From: Rhodospirillales bacterium
GTDB lineage: Bacteria; Pseudomonadota; Alphaproteobacteria; Rhodospirillales; Magnetospirillaceae
Assembly: GCA_030040955.1 (NCBI GenBank)
Contig: JASHSH010000131.1
Coordinates: 1-6,477, forward strand
Reading direction: 5' to 3'
DNA length: 6,477 nucleotides
The stretch's first letter is position 1; each line of letters starts with the position of its first letter. Shown in pieces: positions 6,254 to 6,477 of this stretch. Under the pieces are notes generated by a model, which was given only the letters and a program-made list of their open reading frames with translations, was not told the origin of the DNA and made no database searches. The position numbers and the translations under genes are program-made.

Positions 6254-6258
6254 CCGCC

Positions 6259-6477
6259 ATGAGCCGTGTCGACAGCCAAGCCCGCGCGACCATCGCGCCG
6301 CGCGTCGCCCCCAGCTACCCCGATTTCGCCGCCGATCCCCGGTCCTGGGACACGATCGCCGGTGTTCCGGCCGAGCTGGCGCAGCGCATACCCGGCTTCG
6401 CGGCCCACGGGATCGATCCCGAACGGATCGTCGCGGCGATCCGCGCGCACGGGCCGGAGCGCGGGCCGGCGACTCCG
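6259..6477 (+). CDS. Unrecognised protein, N-terminal 73 codons (runs off the right edge)
   Basis: The frame is open from the ATG at 6259 to the end of the window without a stop. It begins MSRVDSQARATIAPRVAP, then PDFAADPRSWDTIAGVPAEL, then a charged helical stretch around residues 57-65 (ERIVAAIRA). There is no signal peptide, and no motif I can assign is visible in this part. Support for a real gene is a good ribosome binding site, position just downstream of a regulator on the same strand, and alanine-, proline- and arginine-rich composition with GC-rich third positions like the other genes here. It starts 75 bases after the Crp/Fnr-type gene and may be co-transcribed with it or controlled by it through the inverted repeat in between. 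I do not recognise the family, and the rest of the protein is needed for a call. Confidence 0.65.
   Translation, partial: MSRVDSQARATIAPRVAPSYPDFAADPRSWDTIAGVPAELAQRIPGFAAHGIDPERIVAAIRAHGPERGPATP

Noticed and set aside
6118..6450. 110-residue minus-strand open frame at the right edge
   Set aside because: It would cross the regulator's 3' end and the repeat region and cover the plus-strand gene that has a good ribosome binding site; there is no independent support.

Overview
The window looks like ordinary chromosome from a high-GC alphaproteobacterium, most likely a member of the Sphingomonadales. This rests on strong G/C bias at third codon positions, an ATP12-family F1-ATPase assembly chaperone (found in alphaproteobacteria and mitochondria), and an HtrA protease, rarA, rluC, HAD phosphatase and ATP12 gene order that I recall from sphingomonads. 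The assignment is made from sequence features and memory, not from a database search.

Minus strand, positions 5480 down to 1: six genes point the same way and are packed almost end to end. In transcription order they are a periplasmic HtrA/DegQ-type protease (4083-5480), the AAA+ replication-repair ATPase RarA (2767-4074), an RluC-type 23S rRNA pseudouridine synthase (1759-2751), an unrecognised helical cytoplasmic protein of about 255 residues (989-1756), a HAD-IA phosphatase resembling phosphoglycolate phosphatase (306-992), and the first 98 codons of an ATP12-family chaperone (from 296 leftward, cut by the window edge). Gaps are at most 15 bases. One junction is a GTGA overlap, and the rluC/unknown junction is either an ATGA overlap or a 2-base gap. 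This suggests one polycistronic housekeeping unit read from a promoter near 5500. The genes share no obvious pathway: they cover envelope protein quality control, stalled-fork repair, ribosome modification, metabolite repair and ATP synthase assembly.

Divergent spacer, 5481-5616 (136 bases): this GC-rich region should hold both divergent promoters. It has a perfect 6-bp inverted repeat and only weak promoter-like matches.

Plus strand, 5617-6477: a short Crp/Fnr-superfamily regulator (5617-6183) is followed after 75 bases by the start of an unrecognised gene (6259 to the right edge) with a clear ribosome binding site. The 75-base gap holds a perfect 7-bp inverted repeat around a smaller stem, ending two bases before the ribosome binding site. 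It could be an operator for the neighbouring regulator or a leader RNA fold.

I see no tRNA, rRNA, CRISPR array, insertion sequence or phage gene, and no convincing evidence of a new multi-gene system. The least explained elements are the unknown protein at 989-1756 and the regulator with its downstream unknown gene at 5617-6477.
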